A stretch of 64,000 bases of DNA from Chrysaora quinquecirrha (lineage: Eukaryota > Cnidaria > Scyphozoa > Semaeostomeae > Pelagiidae), in the NCBI GenBank assembly GCA_014526335.1, contig JACTAT010000002.1:6781687-6845686 (forward strand), read 5' to 3'. The number at the start of each line of letters is the position of its first letter. Position 1 is the stretch's first letter. A program made the translations under genes and the position numbers. Shown in pieces: positions 24,857 through 39,500 of the stretch. The notes under the pieces were generated by a model. That model did no database searches and had not been told where the DNA came from. It was given only the letters and a program-made list of their open reading frames with translations.

Positions 24857-25040
24857 CTTTAGAAGCTTGAAAACCTGGATAAGATACAAAAACAGTTCAG
24901 CAGCTCAGCTTAGGCCAATAGAACCTTCAGAGAGAGGCTAGGCCAAAGAGAATGACACAGCAACATTAGAGGTCTGGTAACGAGTACTAAATCAAGACAC
25001 GAGGTTTCTTCATTCTTTCCTTTTCACAAAATTCGCCAAG
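24857..25040. promoter_or_regulatory. Divergent promoter between PSMA2 and RPS13, with TOP-like tract
   Basis: Only 184 bases separate the two start codons, and the interval is also 184 bases in the other arm (61808-61991). A pyrimidine run at 25004-25025 (TTTCTTCATTCTTTCCTTTT) just before the RPS13 ATG fits the terminal oligopyrimidine tract that starts ribosomal-protein mRNAs in animals and puts their translation under growth control (family knowledge). No TATA box is evident. Confidence 0.65.
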
Positions 25041-28316
<3,276 letters not shown>

Positions 28317-28935
28317 ATGAAGAAAAAGAAACATTATTTCATTTTTATGAATAATAACATGAAAGATAGTTGAAAAATAGTTGATTTATTGCGTGTTCTC
28401 ATACTAGCTGATTTTAAAGCGATTCCTTTTTTGAAAAAGATGCGTGAAAACCCAAGAGAATACATGCACTCATTTTAGATAACGACCAAGCAATTTAATC
28501 CTGGAATCGTAAAGCAATTTCTCTTTGAAAGATGATGTGTACTTGTAGGCTGTATTCATACACTTTTTGTCACGTTTCGTATCCGTACCAGTTTGAATCG
28601 GATCCAAACAGAGCCAGATAGAGCTGGCTCTACTTCTGAACAGGTCCAGAACTGGCTTTAAATAGAGCGAGAAAAGGTACCGATCCAAGAGATCCCGTGT
28701 AAACGGAAGGCGTTTTGAGCAAAAACTGGCTCTGGTCGAGCCGATCCAGTTTCTCTCGTGTAAACGGGGTCAATAGTAGGGGTTCTTAGGTAATGGTATT
28801 TTAAGCATACCTACTTTTATGTTATATTTCTTGAAAAGCTGCATAATTTTCTAGTAATGCAGCTTTTTTAATCGATAAAAGCGGATAAAGTTTCACAAGT
28901 TTTAAGTTGCCCTTCTGGTCCATTCAAGAAGAGAG
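28317..28935. other. RPS13 3' flank with hAT-like repeat fragment
   Basis: From about 28545 to 28775 the sequence is rich in inverted words: GAGCCAGATAGAGCTGGCTC, AACTGGCTCTGGTCGAGCCG, and CGTGTAAACGG twice. It is conserved in the other arm at 58115-58330. It is probably an old inverted-repeat element. The reverse-strand 72-residue frame has no family features. Confidence 0.5.
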
Positions 28936-29161
28936 ACCCTTGCCAAACAATCTAAACAAAATTTCTTTCGGTTGGTCACCTCGTCACGAAACATTTTTCA
29001 TCCAGCATCTTTAGCACAAAATGTTTTTGAAGTTTTTCAAAACACTGGCAATGCTTCTTGTCAAGCATTGTTTTGTGACGTTGCCAAACGGTAAAAAATT
29101 GTTTGAAAAGCATATCCCTAATGTTTGACCAACAATATTTGATCGTTTGGCCAGGGCCTTT
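28936..29161. mobile_element. MITE family 1, arm 1
   Basis: Left end CCCTTGCCAAACAATCTAAAC, right end GTTTGGCCAGGGCCTTT. The mirror copy is at 57673-57949 in arm 2, so the insertion predates the separation of the arms. Confidence 0.75.
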
Positions 29162-29571
29162 CTTGATTATCACGAGAAGCACCCACGCTGTATTTTTTTA
29201 ATAAGCAACTTGACTACCGGTCCAGCCCTCGAAGTTGCTTAACGTATCTGGTCTTTCAGTCCTCACAGAATGACGGGGTACCCCCTAAAAACTCTTTTTC
29301 TGGCTCATTCCATGCTGTCAATGTAATTGACAAGTTTGCAATGATGTATTGTATAAAAATAGGGATTTCAACCAAAAATTTGAGCAAATCTCAGCCCTTA
29401 ATTGCTTATTGACCAGTTGCTTATTTAAAAAAAGAGTGTAATTCAATTTATTTTCTTCGTACAAAAATTATCTTAGGAATAATCTTACTTTAGGAAAAAG
29501 AAATATTTATGTGTCCGAAATTGTCATTTTTTCAAATTAATTAAATTGTACATACGAGTATCCCTTGAAGT
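29162..29571. other. Non-coding between MITE and SNX4 terminal exon, arm 1
   Basis: AT-rich sequence with no recognised gene. The stretch 29200-29440 has no obvious counterpart in arm 2 and may be an arm-specific insertion; related TTGCTTAT.. words occur but I cannot define its ends. Confidence 0.35.
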
Positions 29572-29619
29572 TCAGAGTTTTGTAAAGCTGTCTTTTGTGG
29601 ATTTCCAAGATTGCAAGCC
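29572..29619 (-). pseudogene. SNX4: Isolated terminal exon of SNX4, arm 1 (partial gene)
   Basis: The 48 bases encode GLQSWKSTKDSFTKL and a stop, preceded on the minus strand by a GTTTACAG acceptor. They are identical in length and product to the last exon at 57275-57322. The upstream 14 exons would lie beyond the gap at 29944 and are not in this contig. Either this is an allele whose remainder was not placed here, or a truncated duplicate. Confidence 0.85.
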
Positions 29620-29756
29620 CTGTAAACGATAGAATTAAACATACGTTATAGAACCGCAAAACTAACAGAATTTCCCTATACTCAGGTTTCGTTACAAACA
29701 CTTTCTTTCGTACCATTTCGGTTCTGCTCGGTATTTCAACTATTTGAAATTTGATG

Positions 29757-29943
29757 GTTGATCGTTTGGTCAGGGCAAAATTATTAATCAGTGTTGGTCA
29801 AACATTTAAGATTGGCCCTGCAAGAGATGTCTTATTGTTTGGCCAGGTCACAAATTATGGCTTAGAAAGCAGAATTGGCTTGGCAATTAGACTTTTGTAA
29901 GCAAACGATCAAACTGTACTGGTTAAAAATTGGAGATAGGCTT
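29757..29943. mobile_element. MITE family 1, cut by gap, arm 1
   Basis: GATCGTTTGGTCAGGGCAAA starts an element containing GTTGGTCAAACATTTAAGATT. It is interrupted by the N run. Its mirror is at 56950-57135. Confidence 0.7.
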
Positions 29944-30443
29944 NNNNNNNNNNNNNNNNNNNNNNNNNNNNNNNNNNNNNNNNNNNNNNNNNNNNNNNNN
30001 NNNNNNNNNNNNNNNNNNNNNNNNNNNNNNNNNNNNNNNNNNNNNNNNNNNNNNNNNNNNNNNNNNNNNNNNNNNNNNNNNNNNNNNNNNNNNNNNNNNN
30101 NNNNNNNNNNNNNNNNNNNNNNNNNNNNNNNNNNNNNNNNNNNNNNNNNNNNNNNNNNNNNNNNNNNNNNNNNNNNNNNNNNNNNNNNNNNNNNNNNNNN
30201 NNNNNNNNNNNNNNNNNNNNNNNNNNNNNNNNNNNNNNNNNNNNNNNNNNNNNNNNNNNNNNNNNNNNNNNNNNNNNNNNNNNNNNNNNNNNNNNNNNNN
30301 NNNNNNNNNNNNNNNNNNNNNNNNNNNNNNNNNNNNNNNNNNNNNNNNNNNNNNNNNNNNNNNNNNNNNNNNNNNNNNNNNNNNNNNNNNNNNNNNNNNN
30401 NNNNNNNNNNNNNNNNNNNNNNNNNNNNNNNNNNNNNNNNNNN
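29944..30443. other. Assembly gap, 500 N
   Basis: Exactly 500 N. The similarity between arm 1 and arm 2 stops at its left edge, so the relation of the two flanking contigs is not established by sequence. Confidence 0.99.
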
Positions 30444-30508
30444 AACCTGCAAAACAAATTTATCACTCGTTAGCTGGCTGTGGATGGCAGGTAAGTTCTA
30501 ATTAGGCC

Positions 30509-33500
30509 ATGGATCCCTTCAATAATGTCTATCCTACTCTGGTGGAGTGTTTCGGTATCGTTCTCATCGGATATTTATGTGGAAGAATCAACATTTTATC
30601 AGAAAATCAAGCACATGGGATACAGATTTATATCTCAAGAGTGGCTCTACCAGCGATAATATTCAAGTCAATGGTCGAGTTGGACTTTTCTAAAGTCAAT
30701 TGGGCATTTTGGTTTGGTATTCTTACTGCAAAAGCTGCGCTGTTTCTCCTCGTCTTGTTACTGACACTTTACGTCAGTAAACCAGTTTCAGAGAATCTTG
30801 GAAAAGCTGGCCTATTTGCCATTTTCGTGACACAGTCGAATGATTTGGCACTTGGATTGCCTCTTTGTAAGTATAGGTAGCTAATTGCTTTGTTTTAATG
30901 CCAAATTTTTTGCCCTCACATCAGATCAGCTGATTTCCACGCGCGCGCCGTGGCAGCTGTTCCAGCAAGGACCGTTGTACTTTTGTATATCTATGGTTAT
31001 TTATGCCGCTGGCCAAGTTGGGGAATCAATAAGCGCCCGAGGCGTTAATAAGCTTTTCAAATTATAGTTTGTGCGTTTATTCGAGAGCGACGACGGCGTC
31101 TAAAAGAGAAGGCATTAAGTCGATGCATAACGGCAAGAATAGCATTACTAAAGAAATGGCACAGACATGATTGACTGGCCAAGTTGGAAAATCAATCATT
31201 AGCGCCCGGGCCTTTAACAAGCTTTTCTACTTATAGTTTGGGCGTTTATTCGAGAGCGACGGCCGCGTTTAAAAGAGGAGGCGTTAAGTCAATGCATAGT
31301 GGAAAGAATAGCAGTACCAAAGAAGTGGGACAGACATGATTGACTGGTCAAGTCGGCAAAACAATTATTAAGTGCCTGGGGCGTTAACAAGTTTTTCAAC
31401 TAATCGTGAGGGGCATTTATTCGAGGTATTTTTATTCAATTGAATCCTCGTTGTTTTTCTACAGTCGATGCCATTTTCAAGAGCACGCATCCAGAATACC
31501 TACAATACATATACCTGTTAATACCTGTATCAATTGCCTTGCTGAATCCAGTTGGCTTATTACTGCTTGAGCTGAACAAAAACTCATCGGATAAAGAGAA
31601 CAACACTGGCAAATACAAATTGATACTCAAAACACTGAAGGCTATCATCACAAACCCTCTAGTTTTCATGGTCATCATCGGTGTTATTATCAATCAGATT
31701 TTCACTGCTTGCAAAGTTGATAAAACCAATTGGTTTTTGACTGCTTTTTTGAAAGTTCTTGCTGAATCTTTTGGTGCTACTGCTCTGTTCTATCTTGGAT
31801 TTAGTTTGGTTGGAAACATGAAAAATTATCGTGGTTTTGATCTTGTTGTGCCATTCTTATTGGTGGCCTGCAAAAGGTATTTATAACTTTGTTATGGCTA
31901 CTTTTATATCGATAACTTACGATTACGATCATATGTAGCTAAACAAATTATGTCCTTCATTTTAATCGTGTGAAAGTTCGAGCTTTGATGGGAAACCACT
32001 GCGCTGTTCTAAAATGTCCGAAACTGTCCAAAACGCGTCGAGTTTGCTAAATTAATTGGTGCTTTACTGGTAGCGCGTTGTTGTATCATCGACTAGAGAA
32101 ATGGAAAATAGGCTTGGATAATGGAGAAAGCATAGGTGCAATTTTTATGGACCTTTCAAAAGCATTTGATTGCATCAAGCATGATCTTCTTTTGGCCAAA
32201 TTACATGCGTATGGTTTTAATCGCGAGGCTCTTTCACTAATTCACAGCTTTTTGGAAAACAGACAGCAAAGAGTGAAAATCAATGGATCTTTCAGTAAAT
32301 TTAAAAATCTTTTGTTAGGAGTACCACAAGGGTCAGTTCTTGGTCCCCTTTTCTTTAACATGTATATAAATGATTTGCTACTCTCCATTCAAGAAACTAA
32401 TATCTGTAATTATGCAGACGATACCACCATTTATGCAAGCGATAAGAATTTGGATAACGTAATCATGAGATTAGAGAATGATTCCACGATATTTATTCAA
32501 TGGTTTGAAGATAACTTTATGAAATTAAATACAGAAAATGTCACTTTATGGTACTAGGGAAAAGCGCTAATCAAACTATTACAGTTAGTGTAGGTGACAG
32601 CATTATTGAAAATAAGGACGAGGAGAAGTTGCTCGGAGTAATAATCGATCACAAACTAACTTATGAGACGCATATTAATAAGCTATGTAAGAAGGCTGGA
32701 AACAAGCTTTTGCACTCTCCGTCTCTCTGCATACATGGATTCCAACAAGCTGCGAATTTTAATGAGAGCCTTCGTAATGAGCCAGTTTCAATACTGTCCA
32801 CTGGCTTGGATGTTCCATAGCAAGCATTTAAATTCTAAAATTAATAAAATACATGAAAGGGCCTTAAGAATTGCTTATAAGGATTTTGTTTCTAGTTTTG
32901 AATGTTTATTAGAAAGGGATAATTCAGTCACTATACATGCCAAGAATTTACAAACTCTAATGACTGAAATGTTCAAAACACACAAAATATAAACCCCACA
33001 TTCATTAAAGAGATCTTTAGGGAGCGAGAAAATATGTATAGCCTTAGAAATAATAATGAATTCGAAATACCTAGGATAAAAACTGTAATTTTTGGGTCCG
33101 AGACTATTAGATACAGAGGACCTCAACTTTGGCTCTCCCTTCCTCGAGATACTAGAAATGCTGAATCAATTCGAGATTTCAGATCCAGAATAAAAAATTG
33201 GAATGGAGAGGAATGCTTCTGCAAAATATGTCGGCCTTTCATCCAAAATCTTGGGTTCTTATAGAATGATTATGTTTCATGTTTTTATCAATAAGTTTTG
33301 ATCGATTTTATGACATTTTATCACATTTTAAGCTAAAAATTTTATCACATGTATATAAGTTTTAAAGGATTTTATCTAGTATTTTAGATCAGTATTTTTT
33401 AAATAGTTGGCGTAAATTAGCTATAACTTTTAATTAATGTCTTCAGCTATGTAAAGCCAACTTAAGGCCCATTTCCACTTCGTCCCCATTCGCTTTTCGC

Positions 33501-36500
33501 TAGCGAATTTGCAACTTGCCGCTCGCTTGCGAACAGGATACAGCCTTCGTAATCAATTTTAGGGGATAAACAAAGTGAAACTTTTTCTAAAGCTTTAGCT
33601 TGACTTGCAGCGGAAATCAAAATCGCTTCGCGTTCGCCATTTTTTGATGGCTTGCGAACGGCGAACAGCGAACAGCGAATGCGAATAAGTGGAAACGGGC
33701 CTTTAGACGTTGCAACTGGCGTCTATTATCCCTCATGGTTTGATAAATGATCTGATGGATATCGGCTAACGCGGTTGTTGATATGCGCAAATTGTTTCAT
33801 TCCCTCCTGGTCATTATCGAACGACTCAATTAGAAAACCTATTATTATTATTATAAAGTCTGCTTCGGTGCCTGATGATGAATGCTTAACAAGATCTATA
33901 GATATTATTCCAATCGTTTTAGAGCTATTATTCCTGATTATCATTTGAATTCATCCCAACTTTTTTTCTTTATAGCTTGATTTTACCAATGATGGCACGT
34001 CAGACAGTATCTTGGTTCAAATCCGGCAATACCACACATGAGATGCACCCTGGCTCTTATGACCACGTTGCAGAATGCCTTCCCTCATTTGCATTCATCT
34101 ATGGAACACTTCCAACTGCTCCTACTGTCGTCGTGTTTGCGACCATGTACAATGTCCAAGTTGAAACTGTGAGTTCTGCCAAAGCTGGCCTATCTGTTGT
34201 AACATAATGCTGTAATCCTGTCAAACTCATTGCTTAAGCCTGCGAAACGTACACTTTTCAGAATTCAAAAGCTAAATGTCCTAAAAGAACGCACCCTTAC
34301 AGTTTGACATTCGACTTTTGCCTTTTGACTTCTGACTTTTGACTTTTGATTTTTGACTTTTTACTTTTGCCATTTGACTTTTGCCATTTGACTTTTGACT
34401 TTTGACTTTTGATTTTTGACTTCTTACATTTGACATTTATTTAGTTTGACGTCTTGTTTCAGATTGGTACAAGTATGGTACTTGGGACATTGTTGTCTGC
34501 ACCAATTATGTTTGTCTCTTCAAATGATCTCCATGATGCAGTCAGCAAAACCTGAGGTCGACAAAGCATTCGAAAAAGCAACTTTCGATATTGGCATCCT
34601 GAGTGCAGTTTGCTGTGTAAGTTCACTTGAATTTGTTTTTGCATTCAACTCGACTTAAAAATGCTATATTTTTACTTTCTTGTTTTTTGTTTTAGGTTCT
34701 CGCCAAACGATCAAACATCTAGCCACGTCACAAAACATTGCTCTTCAAGCAACGATAAGCTAAATTTGTGGTACAATGTTTTTGACATGGTTGAAAAACA
34801 TTGTTTTGATTGACGAAAACAAAATATGTTTGACTGACATTGTTTTGATTGACGAAAGCAATTTATGTTTAACTAGCCATGTTTTGTGACATGGTCAAAC
34901 GGTAAAACATTTTGCCTTGACATGCAAATTTTCAATGTTTGTCAAACAATTTGATCGTTTGGCAATTGCCTTGAGGCATTCACCTATTCAAAAGATGCAA
35001 GGAAGTTTTAAATTCTTCATCTTGATGTTATAGAATATGACTTAGTTTCATCTCATACATTTGAAATTTTGAACATTTGAAATTTGCTTGTCGAGCAAAA
35101 TGTTTGGCCGTTTATACACATGCAGAAGCAATGTTTTTAGACGTGGCCAAACGGTCAAACATTTGTTTTAAAGCAAATTGAAAATGTTTGACCAACAATG
35201 TTTGATCATTCGGTTAGGGCCTAAGCTGTTTCAATGCGATAATAAGTTTTGTTTTCCTTATTGTTAGGTTTGGGTGTTCGTTGTCTTTTTCTCCACAAAG
35301 CTCTACAGAAGACCTCTCCATAAGTTCACAATGTGCCTCATCTTCAACCAGGTAAGGCTCTTCATATCATTCTAATGATACTAAACTGCCACTTGTTCTT
35401 ATTAAGGATTTTACTTCAGCAATGAAATTACACCGCGATTGAGGTGGTATTGGTATTGACGTTTGGTATTAAAATACCACCGCAACAAATTAAGAAATTG
35501 TCATCGTGGTATTGAAATTACGCCGCAATAACCCCCCCCCCCTCCCCCAAGGATCAACTTGTCCGACCAGGGCCATAGCAGCCTATAGGGCTTGGGGTGC
35601 TGCAGCTCCCCAGTGATTCACGAAGTCTATTGTTTTTGCTATTGTTTAGATGGTCTTCTATTGTTCAATTCAAGAACAATTCAGCTCCCAAAAGCGTTTC
35701 TTTTACCTACGCCACTGTAGAATTATTACATTCCTCCCACTCTTTCGGAAACAGCGACGAACAACTACAACAACAGAATTGCTTTTTCCTTAGAGTGGTA
35801 GCTGGGGCAAGTCGGTGAGGGCGGGGGGTAAAGTAGCGTAGACTACGAAGAATTTCATGAGTGTAGTGCCACTGTTGTACGATTTTGTCAGATTCCAAAG
35901 TTCTTTATGATGTGAAATTTTCCCCTGTTATTAAAGCGTGTGCTTCTTCATTTTTCCTCCAAATTAAAAGCCATATGTTTAATCATTGACCCCCATCACA
36001 ATAATGACCGTGAATCACTTTCTCGTATGCGATGCATTACTGTCCTAATAAAACTTAAACTTGATGTAACAAATTCATTTGGTTTATTTTCGTGTTTTTC
36101 AGCTTGTTTTCTCAGTGGCATCATCCATAAGCGACAAATATTCGACGAAAGTTGTTTTTGCCTTCTTCGTCTTTGGTCTCCTAGGAAGCTACTGTTGGAC
36201 AGCATTGTTATCATACGCTTTATTCATTGTGAGATGTCGTGGAGAAAAATACTTATTCAAGATCAGATGGTTCATTCTTTCTGTCGGAATGATGTAAGAA
36301 TATATTTAATATTTCTTCTTATACCATATTAACCCTATTTAGCCCCGGGGGGCTTATTTCATTTTGGAAGTTTTTGAGGGGGACTTATTAGAGAGGTGGC
36401 GTATTAGAGAGTGGGGGATGAAAAAAATTATTTAACTTATTTTGCTTCTTATTTATAAAGACGGATGTTACAGATATTAAAAAATGCACTATATAAGAAA

Positions 36501-39500
36501 GTTCCTGAGATAACATGAAACATGAAACTTAGTAGTTATTAGTAGTTATAAGACACAAGTTTTGGACATCAAACATATTACCTCTTAACTTCATATAATT
36601 TCGTACGTTTACTACTAGTGGCCAAAACAAGAGGGGGGGCTTAATTGGGAGGGGGCTTATTTTAAATTTTCACTTGAAAATGTGGGGTTTAATAGATAGG
36701 AGGTTTAAAAGAGAGAGGGGTTAATTGAGCTTTTACGGGATATCTTGCATTTGAAAAATTTTTAGCAGTACACATTTTCGAGTTGTAAAAATAGAAAAAG
36801 CATTTCAAAAAATACTCTTGAAGTCTTTTCACCCGACGCTGTTAAAACTATGACACGTTAGAAAGTGTCATAGTTTTAGTTAGCGATTAATTAATTAGCG
36901 ACGAAAATAATTAGCGACGAAAATATCTTACCCAGATGTGTGCCAAAATGAAAAATGTCATAAATGTAACGTTGGATGGTCAGGATAAGGTAATAAAACA
37001 AGCTGAATTAACAGGCGAGTCTAAACGAGAATGCGAACTTCTGTCAACGCAGTACTAACGTGCTTCTGCTTATTTTATGAAGAATTTTCTAATTATTTTT
37101 ACTTTTATGCATAAAATACAACGAAGTCAACCAAAAGCCTGAAAAATGTCTCCATTTTACTTTTAGCTTACCTTTATGCTTGTGCCTCAGTTTGACATTA
37201 ACCAAATCGGGAACGGCCTCTCTTTCAAGTCAAAAGAAGAATTCTTTTCTGTTGTACATGGATCAAAATGTAAGTTAATTAGTACTGTATCGTATTTAAG
37301 TTTCATTTTTTCTGGTATAGAAGTTTAACTCAAGTTGACATCTTGGGGCCCTTTATCAGCAAGCAACCTTGATTTGTTAACACAGGTCAGGGGTTCTGGC
37401 AGCTATACAGCTGATATGGACCTGTGGCTTGTGCCCCTAGACTGATATTATAGAACGAATACCCTGGGTACTCATTTACCGACCTCAGAAGGATGGACAG
37501 CTGAGTTGACTGTATGCTTGTGGAAAGTTGTCCAGGCAAGATTTAAAACCCACGACCTGCCGATCGTGAGCCGAAGGACTTGAACACTTGGCCACGCCGC
37601 CTCTTTTATGAAGAACGTTAACCCTGTTTGCGTTATCTTTCTACAAACGTACAGTCAACTCAGCTGTCCATCCTTCTGAGGTCGGACGATGAGTACCCAG
37701 GGTATTCGTTCTAGAATATTTGTCTGGGGCCAAGCTTCAGGTCCACATCAGCTGTTTTGCTGCCAGAATTCCTGACATGCGTTAAGCGTATCTATCTGTT
37801 TGCAAGATATACCTTCTAATAAAAATCTTAATATTATATCCCTTCGAGCGGAGTGAAAAAACGGCATTCATCCTGACTGGGCTGATATTTTTCCTTTCTT
37901 GTCTAGAAATATTTTAACTGGATCCTCGTGGTTGTGTTGATTTGCTGTGTGATTACGACGATTATTTGTCTGATCGTTCTACAAAGATGTGACAAATATT
38001 GTAGATGTAAAAAAGCAGCAAAGAGAACAGAAGAAAAGGAAAACCTTATTCCTGATGAAGAATCCGCCGCTGCAAATAAAAAAGAAATGTAAGAATTATA
38101 TTGATATCCCTGTTTTTTTATTTTGCTACCATCTATCTCTTTATGGGACTTCTTGTGTTGAGAATGACTAAGTGGTGAGCGAGTCTGACTAGCATTCTAT
38201 GGTTCTGGGTTCAATTCCCGCCAAGTTCAAACTCGTCACGAAGACTAAGGAGAGTTGCCAGCTCTCTGTAATACCAGGCAAAGGTCAAAGGAATCACGAG
38301 GTGTGGTCACATCGAGAGAATGGACTAGGGTCGCATTGCCTAGGTTAACCCCTGGCTTCCCCCTGTGCTTAGCACAGAAACCAATACCTTTCGAAGATAA
38401 AACGTTTACATGCCTACCTATCTATATTTCTGTCTATCAGTCTGCTATGTCTGTCTGTCTGTTTGCCTGCCTCCTACGTCTGTCTGCTACGCCTGTTTGT
38501 CTGTCTGTCTATCTATCTAGGTCTGCCATGCGACGCCCATGAGAAACTCCAGACCTGCCCACGATTCAGTTGAAAAAATATTTTAATAGAATTCTTGAAT
38601 ACCTGTTGAAGTCGTCCTTAATTACGCAACTTCTTTATTTTTCTATTATGTTTGCTAGGGGCTTGGATCCCATTTTTGCTCTGTGTTTTTGCTCCGTGTC
38701 TTCAACTCTGCGTTTTCATACCAGGTGCCGACAATGCAAAACTCTCTGCCAAAGACAATTTGACATTGAAGACCTGCCTAAAAAACCCTGCTGCCATGAG
38801 GGACAGCTACCCTGCTGTACAAGAGACCCTCGCAATCCTCTCCTTATCAGTACGAACAGTGACAAAGAAGTCGGCACCCTGAAGGATGTCACTAGCAGCT
38901 CAATCAGTTACGGGTCTGTTTCGCCAATAAGTCAAGTCAGTGAAGAAACATTTGATGGACTTAAAGACATTGAAGAAATGACACTGGATGAATATTTTCA
39001 AGGCGATCGACACCAGCTCAGCCGCCATATTATCCTGATTCTGTTCTTGTCGTTCTTCTCAATATTGGTGAGTATTTACATCAAGTTTTCTTCAGTTAAG
39101 TACGTACTTACAGGACCTTGATAATTAGCATGTTATAAGCAATAGAACTTTTCAAAGAGGTCTGGGTTGGCGCGAAATTTTTCTGGAAGATGGCGGACTA
39201 TTCTAGTTGGGTAATCCTCTCCGCATGCAGAGACCGGGATTGCGGCTGCTTAATGATAGGTAGTGCAGTGTAGTGCAACAATTTGCTTCAAATTGAAGAA
39301 AGACGGAAGAAAAAGAGAGAAAAGGAATTTGCGGCAATAAATGTTGAAAATATCTACAGAAACAAAGGAAAGAAGGTGCAAATAACTCACAGAAAGGAAA
39401 ATACTTTATTTAATGCCTCTTTCAGCAAATATAGCGGGACTGGAATCCTTTCTTTTACTTTAACTTCAATTAAACGTGAATTTGAGGCAAACTTTGTTGC

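Noticed and set aside
28470..28688. 72-residue frame found almost unchanged in both arms (also 58198-58416)
   Set aside because: It is conserved only because the arms are duplicates. It overlaps an inverted-repeat element and lacks coding features.
32078..32557. Reverse transcriptase frame as a host gene or domesticated RT
   Set aside because: 5'-truncated, frameshifted copy in an intron; normal LINE debris.
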